Source of the DNA: a virus
Virus record (IMG/VR): IMGVR_UViG_3300032011_003203
Span: 17,265 to 81,264 of that record
DNA length: 64,000 bases
Strand: one strand, 5' to 3'
The notes beneath the pieces were generated by a model. The model was given only the letters and a program-made list of their open reading frames with translations. It ran no database searches and had not been told where the DNA came from. Made by a program: the position numbers and the translations under genes. Positions 7,212 to 15,293 of the stretch are shown piece after piece (position 1 is the stretch's first letter; each line of letters starts with the position of its first letter).

Positions 7212-7334
7212 ATGAGTAAAAAAACCAAAGGTCAATTTGGCCACTACAAAACTTTCACATTGAAAGATGGAACTAAATTTAAAGCAAAGGATGAATCCGA
7301 TGCTAAACTTTATAAAAAAAAGGTAGGTGAGTAG
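7212..7334 (+). CDS. Small basic protein, 40 aa
   Basis: The ATG lies two bases after the preceding stop. The product, starting MSKKTKGQFGHYKTF, is basic and ends at TAG, which overlaps the GTG start of the next gene. No family is recognised. Position and spacing inside the operon support it. Confidence 0.55.
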   Translation: MSKKTKGQFGHYKTFTLKDGTKFKAKDESDAKLYKKKVGE

Positions 7335-7528
7335 TGGGTAAGTTAGATACAATAGTAGATTCAGTAACTACCGCAGGTGATACTGATGATGGTTTTAAAG
7401 TGAGTGAGGTACTCAAAGGTGATACACGCTTAAAAGGTGAATCCTATGAGGATTTCAAGATTCGTAGGAAAGCTGAAAAGGGTTTAGTAAGAGATTATCT
7501 CAAAGGGAGATTTATACCTAATAAATGA
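7334..7528 (+). CDS. Hypothetical protein, 64 aa
   Basis: GTG start in the TAGTG overlap with the previous gene; the 3' end overlaps the deformylase start (ATGA). The product has a LKGESYEDFKIRRKAEKGLVRDYLKGRF stretch typical of small phage proteins that co-occur with structural or host-takeover genes, but the role is unknown. Confidence 0.6.
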   Translation: MGKLDTIVDSVTTAGDTDDGFKVSEVLKGDTRLKGESYEDFKIRRKAEKGLVRDYLKGRFIPNK

Positions 7529-8151
7529 GACAAGTAATTAATTGTTTAAAACACGATAATCCAGTTATTAATAAAAAACTAAGAGAGGTTTCAGTTGAAG
7601 AGGGAATGGCTATTGCAACAGAACTATTTCAAATACTTAACCAAAGAGGGGACGGCATTGGGTTGGCAGCTAATCAAGTGGGAATTGATGCACAAGTGGC
7701 CGTTGTCAATGTTCGTGAACCTTTGGTTCTCATTAATCCAAAAATTATCTCAAAAGAAAATGAGTTAGATTTTTACGAGGGATGTTTATCTTATAAAGGC
7801 AAGGGTGTTCATACTAAACGATATGAAACAATACATGTCCAAACTGCACAAGAAGAGAGTGGTTGGATATTTAGTGGAACACCTAATGCAAGTGAGGGTA
7901 AAGGTAGTTGGGAAAAAAATGATAAGGATGAACAAGAATTAAGATTGTTAGAAACCATATGTGTTCAACACGAGATTGACCACTTGATGGGTAAAACAAT
8001 ATTTGATAGGGAATATAAACCAAAACCTATTATTAGTGAAAAGAAATTTGGAAGAAACGAACTTGTTACAATAAAAAGAAATGATGCCGTTAAGGTATTA
8101 AAGTACAAGAAAGCAAAATCATTTTTAGATGATGGTTGGGCAATTAATTAG
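7525..8151 (+). CDS. def: Peptide deformylase
   Basis: 208 residues with all three deformylase motifs: GIGLAANQ (44-51), EGCLS (85-89, metal-binding Cys87) and HEIDH (149-153, two metal His and catalytic Glu). It removes the N-formyl group from new proteins. Cyanophages and other marine phages carry such genes. Between motifs 2 and 3 there is an insertion of about 20 residues (ESGWIFSGTPNASEGKG region) relative to bacterial Def, and a C-terminal extension of about 45 residues follows. Confidence 0.93.
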   Translation: MRQVINCLKHDNPVINKKLREVSVEEGMAIATELFQILNQRGDGIGLAANQVGIDAQVAVVNVREPLVLINPKIISKENELDFYEGCLSYKGKGVHTKRYETIHVQTAQEESGWIFSGTPNASEGKGSWEKNDKDEQELRLLETICVQHEIDHLMGKTIFDREYKPKPIISEKKFGRNELVTIKRNDAVKVLKYKKAKSFLDDGWAIN

Positions 8152-8167
8152 TTATGGAGAAAATAAT

Positions 8168-8449
8168 ATGAGATTAAACTTATATAACAGATTCCTAAAA
8201 TTTATGGGACACAAAGTTCCAGTTTGGGTAATCTTAGTAATAATGAATTTCTATTGGTTAACTACTTCAGTATATGATGTGGTAATTCAAAAAGGTTTTC
8301 AGATGGCAATAAACCAAATGGAGAACGGAGAATTAACAGTCTTAGAGGGAAGAGTTACACCAAGTGGGAGATTAAAAAGAATAGAGGAATTTTTAGGAAT
8401 GCCTCGTAATGTACAAACAGATAAACCAATCATAAGGAAGAAAAAGTAA
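8168..8449 (+). CDS. Small single-span membrane protein
   Basis: 93 residues from ATG 8168 with GGAG upstream. Residues about 18-38 (VWVILVIMNFYWLTTSVY) form one membrane span; the rest is polar with a basic C-terminus. TAATG overlap with the next gene. Function unknown. Confidence 0.65.
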   Translation: MRLNLYNRFLKFMGHKVPVWVILVIMNFYWLTTSVYDVVIQKGFQMAINQMENGELTVLEGRVTPSGRLKRIEEFLGMPRNVQTDKPIIRKKK

Positions 8450-8691
8450 TGGCAGGATTCAGAGGTAGACCAAGTAATAAAAGACCAATAGTAGAAGCAA
8501 TCAGAAGAAAATGTGTTGGTTGTGGTAAGATTAAGGAAGTTAAATTTAAGAAGTATTGGATTCCATCTTTTACTTTAGAAAAGGATATTCCAGCTTACAG
8601 CAAGAATGGTCCGAAGAAAGAACGATTAGAACGCAAGGGTGCGACAGTTAAGTACTATTGTGAGTATGATTGTTATCAAGAGAATAGGTAA
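8449..8691 (+). CDS. Small Cys-rich protein, possible zinc finger
   Basis: 80 residues. CVGC near residue 22 and CEYDC near the C-terminus give four cysteines that could bind one zinc. The sequence between is basic. Start and stop both overlap neighbours by one base (TAATG). No family is recognised. Confidence 0.6.
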   Translation: MAGFRGRPSNKRPIVEAIRRKCVGCGKIKEVKFKKYWIPSFTLEKDIPAYSKNGPKKERLERKGATVKYYCEYDCYQENR

Positions 8692-8864
8692 TGTCTAAAA
8701 AGAAATCTATATACGATTCAGGAACTACCAAAGGTTCAGCACCAAGAACATCAAACAAAAAGAAGTATGATGAAAATTGGGAAAAAATCTTTGGTAAGAA
8801 GAAAGATAAAAAAGAACCAAGTCCAAATGAATATGGGGATGATGATTATGCAACACCTGATTAG
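8691..8864 (+). CDS. Small polar protein, 57 aa
   Basis: Starts at the TAATG junction with the previous gene. The product is Lys- and Asp-rich (MSKKKSIYDSGTTKG, NWEKIFGKKK) and ends YATPD. Low complexity and no family; supported by operon spacing only. Confidence 0.5.
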   Translation: MSKKKSIYDSGTTKGSAPRTSNKKKYDENWEKIFGKKKDKKEPSPNEYGDDDYATPD

Positions 8865-8979
8865 AAAAATACTTTGGTATTTGGGAAATTTGAAGCATAT
8901 ATATTTTATGTATCAATACAAGAAACACTTAAAAATGAGAATTGAAAAAAATAACTTTGGAAGAAATGAAGAATGGTAA
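8848..8979 (+). CDS. Small ORF, 43 aa
   Basis: An ATG overlaps the end of the preceding gene by 17 bases and the stop overlaps the start of uvsE by seven. The product is Tyr/Lys-rich with a HIYFMYQYKK stretch. No ribosome site better than GGGGATG. It fills the gap between two genes, which is the main support. Confidence 0.45.
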   Translation: MQHLIRKILWYLGNLKHIYFMYQYKKHLKMRIEKNNFGRNEEW

Positions 8980-9926
8980 ATAATAAAATCGGTTATGCGT
9001 GTATCAATATGCAACTTAGTTATCCTACTAAGTATGGTAATAAACCAAAAGGTACACAACCTATCACAACAAATCGTAGTATGATTAAAAGAACCTTTAC
9101 AGAGAAAGGTGTTGATTATGCTTCAGAACTTATCCTACAAAATGTAAAAGATTTAAACTCAATCATTAATTGGAATATATTAAATGGTTACGATTTCTAT
9201 CGTATGAGTAGTGATATCACGCCTTGGAAAACTGAGTATGAATGGAGTGACCTAAAAGATATTACAGAAATCAAACAATGGTTACATTCTGCTGGTACAC
9301 TCGCAACTACTCACGGAATTAGATTAACAACACATCCAGGCCCTTTCAATGTATTGGTTTCACCACACGAGCATGTAGTGGATAATTGTGTAAAGGACTT
9401 AACAATACACGGAGATGTTATGGATATGATGGGATTATCTCGTACACCATACAATAAAATTAATATACATCTTGGTGGTGTCTATGGTGATAAACAATCT
9501 GCTATGGATAGATTTTGTAAAAACTTTTCTAAGTTACCAATGAGTGTACAAACAAGATTGACTGTCGAGAACGACGACAAGGCATCAATGTATTCAGTAA
9601 AGGAGTTATACGATGGAATATACAAACGAATTAATATCCCTATTGTGTTTGATTATCATCACCACAGATTTTGTGATGGTGGTTTATCGGAACAAGAAGC
9701 GTTAGAATTGGCAATGTCTACTTGGGGAGATATCAAACCAGCAGTTCACTATTCTGAATCAAGAAGTATTGAACAAGAGGATACAAAAATTCGACCACAG
9801 GCACATTCAGATTATGTGTATGATTATATCGATACATATGGTAATGGTGTTGATATTATGGTTGAGGCAAAAGCTAAAGAGTTAGCAGTAAACAAATATA
9901 AACAAATACACATAAAGGAGTTATAG
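8973..9926 (+). CDS. uvsE: UV damage endonuclease UvsE/UvdE
   Basis: 317 residues, the usual size. TIM-barrel UvdE landmarks appear in order: YRMSSD (about 74-79), TTHPGPFNVL, the HLGGVYGDK strand, TVENDDK and VFDYHHH, which carry metal-binding His, Asp and Glu residues in the family. It nicks DNA 5' of UV photoproducts and abasic sites. A repair role fits a virus of sunlit water, although the family is not limited to such habitats. Confidence 0.92.
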   Translation: MVNNKIGYACINMQLSYPTKYGNKPKGTQPITTNRSMIKRTFTEKGVDYASELILQNVKDLNSIINWNILNGYDFYRMSSDITPWKTEYEWSDLKDITEIKQWLHSAGTLATTHGIRLTTHPGPFNVLVSPHEHVVDNCVKDLTIHGDVMDMMGLSRTPYNKINIHLGGVYGDKQSAMDRFCKNFSKLPMSVQTRLTVENDDKASMYSVKELYDGIYKRINIPIVFDYHHHRFCDGGLSEQEALELAMSTWGDIKPAVHYSESRSIEQEDTKIRPQAHSDYVYDYIDTYGNGVDIMVEAKAKELAVNKYKQIHIKEL

Positions 9927-10130
9927 ATGTATTATGAAGTACAAGTAGTATTTACTGAGGAAATAGCAACAAAGAATAGCGTACGAGAAAAGAAAACTCG
10001 TAGAGCATTTTTAGTTGAGTGTGATTCAGTATCAGTAGCAGAAGCAAAGGTTAATGAGGATTTAAAAGATTCACCTTATCCATTTGAAGTTAAAGTGGCA
10101 AAAGAATCTAAGATAGTTGGAGTAATATAA
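9927..10130 (+). CDS. Hypothetical protein, DUF4494-like
   Basis: 67 residues with AAGGAG upstream. The pattern MYYEVQVVFTEE...KKTRRAFLVECDSVSVAEAKVNEDL...FEVK resembles the small DUF4494 proteins found in Bacteroidota and their phages. The match is from memory and modest. Role unknown. Confidence 0.5.
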   Translation: MYYEVQVVFTEEIATKNSVREKKTRRAFLVECDSVSVAEAKVNEDLKDSPYPFEVKVAKESKIVGVI

Positions 10131-10264
10131 TGACATTTTTAGAAGCATGTGAACTTCTTACTGAGATTCTTGTTGGTAAAAAAACCAAGAAGAAGAACAG
10201 AAAAACTGGTAGAAGAACTGAAACAAAAACCAGAAGAAGATACACAAGGAGAAAGAGTAAATGA
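10130..10264 (+). CDS. Small basic protein, 44 aa
   Basis: Starts in the TAATG overlap and ends in an ATGA overlap with the next gene. After a short helix (MTFLEACELLTEILVG) the rest is almost wholly Lys, Arg and Thr, suggesting nucleic acid binding. No family. Confidence 0.5.
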   Translation: MTFLEACELLTEILVGKKTKKKNRKTGRRTETKTRRRYTRRKSK

Positions 10265-10410
10265 GTTATCGTGATGTTGAAACTCTTTTAGATATAATTG
10301 GAACTATACTACATCTTACTGCAGGTGGTATCTTACTATACTTTATGTATCAGTTCTCTGAGGGAATGAGTGCATGGGTTGAGTTGGATAGGATGGTACG
10401 AGGATGGTAG
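10261..10410 (+). CDS. Small membrane protein, 49 aa
   Basis: One hydrophobic helix (about residues 10-31, LDIIGTILHLTAGGILLYFMY). ATGA overlap upstream, and a seven-base overlap with the next gene downstream. Possibly a small holin or membrane anchor; nothing decides this. Confidence 0.5.
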   Translation: MSYRDVETLLDIIGTILHLTAGGILLYFMYQFSEGMSAWVELDRMVRGW

Positions 10411-10985
10411 TACAGAGTTTATTAAGTGGATTAGTTTTCTTCACATCATTTGCTATGAGAACACCAAACGATGATAGTATCACTAAGGATGATTATGAAA
10501 TAACATTCGGATTTAAAAACGAACAGATGTATTTTAAACGAGATTGGGAACGAGAGTTAGGACAGAGATATGTGGATGATGAAATATGGTTTGAATGGAA
10601 ACCAAAAAACTTTTATCTCAAACCACAATATGTAAATAAAACTTCTCGTGATTTACAATATGGTAAAACTGATATTCGTTATCGTAGTGGAGATTACTCA
10701 ATTGGATATACTGGTTTGTATGCTGATAAAGCATTTGAAAGTGGTTTATCTCTTGGTGTAAGTAAGAAGAAAGAAATCAATCACACTTTATCTTTAGAGG
10801 CAAAGTGGGATGGATATATTTTCAGAAGTGATATTACAGGCGAGAGTAGATTCGATATGGAAGATTATGCAAAGATTAACTATAAGATAAATGAACACTT
10901 AACACTAACCAATATATTTGATTATAATAATGTAAAGGGTAAAAAATATTATAAATTTAAAGTAGGATTAGAGTACGAATTATAG
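10404..10985 (+). CDS. Putative small outer-membrane beta-barrel protein
   Basis: 193 residues. The N-terminus (QSLLSGLVFFTSFA) looks like a short signal peptide. The rest consists of alternating polar/apolar strands (IRYRSGDYSIGYTGLYADK, SGLSLGVSKKKE, LSLEAKWDGYIF) and ends in YKFKVGLEYEL, a typical last strand of an outer-membrane barrel. An eight-strand barrel is plausible. A virus-coded outer-membrane protein could mask the receptor against superinfection; that is inference. Confidence 0.55.
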   Translation: MVVQSLLSGLVFFTSFAMRTPNDDSITKDDYEITFGFKNEQMYFKRDWERELGQRYVDDEIWFEWKPKNFYLKPQYVNKTSRDLQYGKTDIRYRSGDYSIGYTGLYADKAFESGLSLGVSKKKEINHTLSLEAKWDGYIFRSDITGESRFDMEDYAKINYKINEHLTLTNIFDYNNVKGKKYYKFKVGLEYEL

Positions 10986-11027
10986 TACTTACTCATACTT
11001 ATAATAATAATTTAAGGAGACATTATA

Positions 11028-11177
11028 ATGTCATTAGCGGAAATTAAAGAGAAATTAGAAAAAGCTTATAACGATGAAGATTGGAATGTCGTTGAAGAAA
11101 TTCTCGAAACATTATCATACGAGGTAGAATTAAATGACCCGTATGGGTATGAAGATGATGATGATGAAATTGATTAA
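11028..11177 (+). CDS. Small acidic protein, 49 aa
   Basis: TTTAAGGAGA eight bases before the ATG is among the best ribosome sites here. The product is acidic and helical (LAEIKEKLEKAYNDEDWNVVEEILETL) and ends in an Asp run. It stops three bases before the tmRNA gene. No family is recognised. Confidence 0.65.
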   Translation: MSLAEIKEKLEKAYNDEDWNVVEEILETLSYEVELNDPYGYEDDDDEID

Positions 11178-11180
11178 TAT

Positions 11181-11528
11181 GGGGCTGCTTGGTATCGACA
11201 GGTGCTGTTTCGTATTTGAGTGCAACGGAGTTTGAGCAAGACTCGCTACAAAAGGTTCATCTTGATTAATTGGCAATACTGCTAATTACGCTTACGCTTA
11301 ATGTGTAAGGCTCGTTCCAAGACTCAGATATTGGGTAACGGGTTCATAAATCTGAAAAGAACTCACTTTAGTTAGAGGGAAGTTAGTGATTAAAGAAACT
11401 ACCAGTTTTCAAGAGCTGTATATAACTTGACAAAGGTTGATGATAACTAAAATTTGGAATCATCTAAAGTTGTGAACGACTTGATATGATAGGTAGACTG
11501 GACGGGGGTTCGACTCCCCCCAGCTCCA
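11181..11528 (+). ncRNA. ssrA: tmRNA (transfer-messenger RNA)
   Basis: The 5' end GGGGCTG pairs with 3' CAGCTCC (11521-11527) with the typical third-position G-U pair; the discriminator is A (11528). The T arm ACGGGGGTTCGACTCCCCC precedes it. The tag frame begins with GGC at 11272 and ends at TAA 11299-11301, reading GNTANYAYA. This compares with ANDENYALAA of E. coli. The length of 348 bases is normal. The resume position is inferred by analogy. tmRNA rescues stalled ribosomes and marks the product for proteolysis. Phage-borne copies are rare. Confidence 0.95.
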
Positions 11529-11532
11529 CAAT

Positions 11533-12312
11533 ATGAAAAAAATACAAATAGAATATTATATAACACTTAATTGTAATTTAGATTGTATTGCGTGTTCTTC
11601 ATTTTCACCATTGGTAAAAAAGAAAACACCACATATAGATTTTGAATATATTAAAAAAGATTTTAAAAAATTATATAAAGTAACAGAAGATGGAGAGAGA
11701 ATATCAGTATTAGTTTTGATGGGTGGAGAACCATTATTGCATCCAAACATAAATCAGATTATTCAATACTTTAGTGAGTTGGGAGTTTCATTGAGAATAG
11801 TTACAAACGGAATATTAATACCAGCAATGGATGATGAGTTCTTTAAGTTGGTTCGTAAATATTCAGTAGAAGTGATTGTATCTATTTATAAAGTATTAAA
11901 ATATGAAAAGGTATTTACAACATTAGATAGTAACAATATACCTTATAGATTATATGACCAAAAAGGAACTTTTGGACATAAGTATCTACATAATGAAAAG
12001 AGAACTCATATAATGGATTGTTGGTATAGAGATAATGTTCATATATTAAAAGATAATAAAATATATACTTGTTCAGAAACTGCATTCTTTAATATATTTG
12101 ATGCAAAATTTAAAGGATTACATAAGTTAAAAATAACTAACGATGATTATATAGATTTGGATGATGTAGAAACTTTTGAAGAGTTGATGAAGTTAAGAAG
12201 TACATCTGTGCCACCACTATGTTACAATTGTGATGGTAGTGAAAAAAGCAAAACAGAATGGGTTCGTTCAGATGGTTCAATAGAAGAATGGTTAAATATA
12301 AAAAGTACTTGA
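11533..12312 (+). CDS. Radical SAM protein
   Basis: 259 residues. C14-x3-C18-x2-C21 is the [4Fe-4S]-binding motif of radical SAM enzymes, followed by MGGEPLLHP (about 64-72), the family's GGEP strand, and IVTNGIL. Further cysteines (MDCWYRD, YTCSE, LCYNCDG) suggest an auxiliary cluster as in SPASM/twitch proteins. The substrate is unknown: peptide modification and base modification are both possible. It lies directly behind the tmRNA, and the next promoter starts inside its last codons. Confidence 0.85.
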   Translation: MKKIQIEYYITLNCNLDCIACSSFSPLVKKKTPHIDFEYIKKDFKKLYKVTEDGERISVLVLMGGEPLLHPNINQIIQYFSELGVSLRIVTNGILIPAMDDEFFKLVRKYSVEVIVSIYKVLKYEKVFTTLDSNNIPYRLYDQKGTFGHKYLHNEKRTHIMDCWYRDNVHILKDNKIYTCSETAFFNIFDAKFKGLHKLKITNDDYIDLDDVETFEELMKLRSTSVPPLCYNCDGSEKSKTEWVRSDGSIEEWLNIKST

Positions 12313-12338
12313 CATTAATAGTAAAAAAGTCGTATATT
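12309..12338 (+). promoter_or_regulatory. Sigma70-type promoter
   Basis: TTGACA (12309-12314), an 18-bp spacer and TATATT (12333-12338). The TAGTAAAAAAG spacer core is shared with the copy at 5225. It drives the 12373-17618 cluster. Confidence 0.8.
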
Positions 12339-12372
12339 CAAACAATAAACTTAACAGAGGCATAGAAATAAA

Positions 12373-12969
12373 ATGAATTTTAATAATATAGCTCGATATT
12401 TATATACGAGTGTGAAAGATGATTCATATGAATCAATTATGGAAAACATAAGAACATATTTTGGAATTGCGTTTATGGCAATCGTTATCTTTAATGGTTT
12501 CGTATGGACAAAGATTTTTGACAATTACAAGAGTTTTCACCAAGAAACATTGGTGAATTTGACGGACGAAAATAAGAAACTAAAAGAGTTAGTTTCTGAA
12601 CATAACCTTGAGGGGATGAATGTGACAGTAACGATGTATCATCCAGTTTCGCAGCAAACAGACTCCACACCGAACATTCTCGCGGATGGAACGCGAATTA
12701 GGATACACAAAGCTAGTGAGTATCGATACATAGCGGTTAGTAGGAATCTTTTAAAGCGATATGGTGGATGGTTGAATTACGGAGATTTCATTTTACTTAA
12801 AGGTACGGATGGCAAAGATGGTATGTACCAAGTAAGAGATACAATGAACCCAAGATTTGTAAATAGAATAGACATATTGGAATCACCAGGTACTAAACCA
12901 TATAAGTTTGATGTAGCACAAATTTCTCGTTTGCCAGAAGAAAGTCTTGTAACATATAATAATAATTAA
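12373..12969 (+). CDS. Membrane-anchored 3D-domain protein (putative cell-wall enzyme)
   Basis: 198 residues. One membrane span at about 29-48, a short coiled linker, then a 3D-like double-psi beta-barrel (about 83-178): TMYHP, ADGTRIR, NYGDFILL and VRDTMN...RIDI carry the Asp residues of the family. Such domains occur in lytic transglycosylases of the MltA type and in cell-wall proteins. A periplasmic peptidoglycan role, perhaps in lysis, is inferred. It is the first gene behind the 12309 promoter. Confidence 0.65.
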   Translation: MNFNNIARYLYTSVKDDSYESIMENIRTYFGIAFMAIVIFNGFVWTKIFDNYKSFHQETLVNLTDENKKLKELVSEHNLEGMNVTVTMYHPVSQQTDSTPNILADGTRIRIHKASEYRYIAVSRNLLKRYGGWLNYGDFILLKGTDGKDGMYQVRDTMNPRFVNRIDILESPGTKPYKFDVAQISRLPEESLVTYNNN

Positions 12970-12990
12970 AAAATAACAAATAGAGTATAG

Positions 12991-14610
12991 ATGAAAAAAT
13001 GGTTTTATGAGAGAAGTAAATTCTCTGAGTTTAAATCGAATACGACTTATCATAAGTTGTTAAAGATGTCAGTAGAAGAGTTTAATGATTGGGCACGATT
13101 ACTTAGACAAGAAGTTACTACTCAATGGGATGAATACGGAACACCACCCGTAATCGGTAAAGATGAAGATGGTATCATTAAGAAATTCAAAAAACTAAAA
13201 GACAATCCTTGTGATTATTTAATTGAAGATAATACTGGTGATGATGAATCACTTGGTATAATTAAGAACTTCAATAAAGATGCGAGTAGTGTTAATCAGT
13301 TCTTTCCAACAATGTTAAAAACAAAAATCAGTATTGGTGCATCAGCCGATAATGGTTTATCTATCTATGACCACTTTGGTGACCCAGAGTTAGAAGATAA
13401 GTTTGTTCACATTATGCGTAGAGCAGTAAAGAAAGATTCTATGTATAGTTGGAGTAGAAGTATCGTAACTAAGAAAGATGAGAATCCTTTTTGGAATGGT
13501 GAGACTGGTAAAGAATTTATTAAGAATGTTTATGATGGTAAAGTTTCTATTGGTAAATATTCAGATACAAGATTTGTACTTGCAAGAGTAAAGAAAAGTA
13601 CAGTCGGTAATTATGGTACTATGAATGAAGAGTTTAAAGGACACGGAAATGTTTATTTAACTGCAGAGGAAGTACAAGATTGTAAGGATAGTGGTTATTT
13701 AAATGATACACAATTAAGTAACATACCAGATATAGTTTCATCTGAAACAAGTAAGACTGGTAAAGTAACTGAGTTCTTATATCTAATTAGACACTATGAT
13801 AAAACTATTGGAATCTTTCCAAAGATATTACAAGTGTTTAGATTAGCGTGTGGACAACCTGCAGTAAACTTTCCACCACTAACAGCAAAACTTTTGTATG
13901 AAAAATTTACAGACCATATAGATAATCAAGAACAAACATTTCATATCTATGACCCATCAAGTGGTTGGGGTGGTAGAATTTTAGGAGCAATGAGTTCTCG
14001 TAAGAATATACACTATGTTGGTACAGACCCTAATCCAGATAATTTAGGTAGATATCAAGCAGTTGCTGATTTCTATAATAATAATTGTGTTGATGATTTC
14101 TCTGAAAACTTTAATAAGTTTTTTGATGTAGAAAAACAATCAAACACATATGAAGTATTTAGTGATGGTAGTGAATTAATATCTAACAATCCAGCATTTC
14201 AAAAATATAAAGGTAAGTTGGATGTAGTATTTACATCACCACCATATTTTAATCGTGAACAATATTCTCAAGATGAGAACCAGTCGTTCAAGGCCTATGG
14301 TGAGTATCAAGACTGGAGAGATAACTTCTTAGAACCCACATTACGAACCGCTTACGAGTATCTAAAGAATGATAGATATATCCTTTGGAACATCGCAAGT
14401 ATCAAAATAGGTGCAAATACTTATTATGATTTAGAGGGTGATAGTAGAAAAATCTTAGAAGAACTTGGGTGTGAATATAAAGGTAAATTAAAAATGTTAA
14501 TGACAAGAATGATTGGGTTAGACCCATCTAAGACTGGAATTTTAAATTCAGTACAACACGATAATAATGTGTATAAGTTTGAACCAATATTTGTGTACTA
14601 TAAAAGATGA
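12991..14610 (+). CDS. DNA methyltransferase (adenine or N4-cytosine type)
   Basis: 539 residues. SAM-binding motif I is IYDPSSGWGGRILG (Asp321) and the catalytic motif is TSPPYF (415-420), as in amino-methyltransferases acting on exocyclic amines. The first 300 residues are not typical of a minimal methyltransferase and may select the target. No restriction enzyme is adjacent. The next gene, a thymidylate-synthase-fold enzyme, overlaps by ATGA, so the two products are probably made together; protection of phage DNA or a compound base modification is inferred. Confidence 0.8.
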   Translation: MKKWFYERSKFSEFKSNTTYHKLLKMSVEEFNDWARLLRQEVTTQWDEYGTPPVIGKDEDGIIKKFKKLKDNPCDYLIEDNTGDDESLGIIKNFNKDASSVNQFFPTMLKTKISIGASADNGLSIYDHFGDPELEDKFVHIMRRAVKKDSMYSWSRSIVTKKDENPFWNGETGKEFIKNVYDGKVSIGKYSDTRFVLARVKKSTVGNYGTMNEEFKGHGNVYLTAEEVQDCKDSGYLNDTQLSNIPDIVSSETSKTGKVTEFLYLIRHYDKTIGIFPKILQVFRLACGQPAVNFPPLTAKLLYEKFTDHIDNQEQTFHIYDPSSGWGGRILGAMSSRKNIHYVGTDPNPDNLGRYQAVADFYNNNCVDDFSENFNKFFDVEKQSNTYEVFSDGSELISNNPAFQKYKGKLDVVFTSPPYFNREQYSQDENQSFKAYGEYQDWRDNFLEPTLRTAYEYLKNDRYILWNIASIKIGANTYYDLEGDSRKILEELGCEYKGKLKMLMTRMIGLDPSKTGILNSVQHDNNVYKFEPIFVYYKR

Positions 14611-15293
14611 TAGTAATTAAAGCAAACTCACCAACAGATGCTTGGATAAAATCACACGAGTATCTTTTAGAAAATGGTAACAAAGATGTGATGAATGAAA
14701 GTATTAATATGTCGGTAGAGATAGAAGATAACTTTGATACAGAACCTAAGTTCGATGGATTGTTTAGAGAAATCTTTGGTGATGATAGAATAGATTATGC
14801 AAGTTCAGTTACATTTGTTAAACCAACAGAACATCCTTTTATGGATGAATTACAATTCCAACAAAATGATACTAAAGTAAAGTGGAACAAAACTTATTGG
14901 GGTAGAATGATTAATTGGGATAATAGTTTCAATCAAATAGAACAAGTTATAAAAAGATTAAAAGAACATAAGAATAGTAAAACAATTGCAATGAGTATCT
15001 ACGACCCGAAATCAGATGGTAGAAAAACAATGAGTGGAATGCCTTGTTTATTATCAATAGATTTAAAACCAAGAAAAGATGGATTGTATTTAACAGCATT
15101 CTTTCGTAGTATGAGAATTAGTAAGAGTGGTTATGCTGATTGGGTTGCGTTGTGTGAGATGGCAAAGTTCTTATGTGAACAAGCAGATTTAAAATTAAAA
15201 AGAGTTACAACAATTGGTGGTTCAGTTCATCTTGGTGATATGAATAACGAAAAGAAAAATGTCAAGGAGTTACTTAGTGTGTGGAATAGTTAG
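14607..15293 (+). CDS. Thymidylate-synthase-fold enzyme (possible pyrimidine hydroxymethylase)
   Basis: 228 residues. GMPCLLSIDLKPR puts the catalytic Cys at 147, then LTAFFRSMRISKSGYADWVALCEMAKFL matches the RS-D...N region of thymidylate synthase, and TIGGSVHLGDMNN matches its dH-Y-N part. The pattern diverges from cellular ThyA: GYADWVA replaces LPFNIAS. Phages use such paralogues to make hydroxymethylated or otherwise modified pyrimidines. The exact product is unknown. ATGA overlap upstream, and asnB starts inside its 3' end. Confidence 0.75.
   Translation: MIVIKANSPTDAWIKSHEYLLENGNKDVMNESINMSVEIEDNFDTEPKFDGLFREIFGDDRIDYASSVTFVKPTEHPFMDELQFQQNDTKVKWNKTYWGRMINWDNSFNQIEQVIKRLKEHKNSKTIAMSIYDPKSDGRKTMSGMPCLLSIDLKPRKDGLYLTAFFRSMRISKSGYADWVALCEMAKFLCEQADLKLKRVTTIGGSVHLGDMNNEKKNVKELLSVWNS

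Noticed and set aside
15259-15276. Longer asparagine synthase start
   Set aside because: It would bury the catalytic Cys; GTG 15277 makes it residue 2 and has AAGGAG at the right distance.
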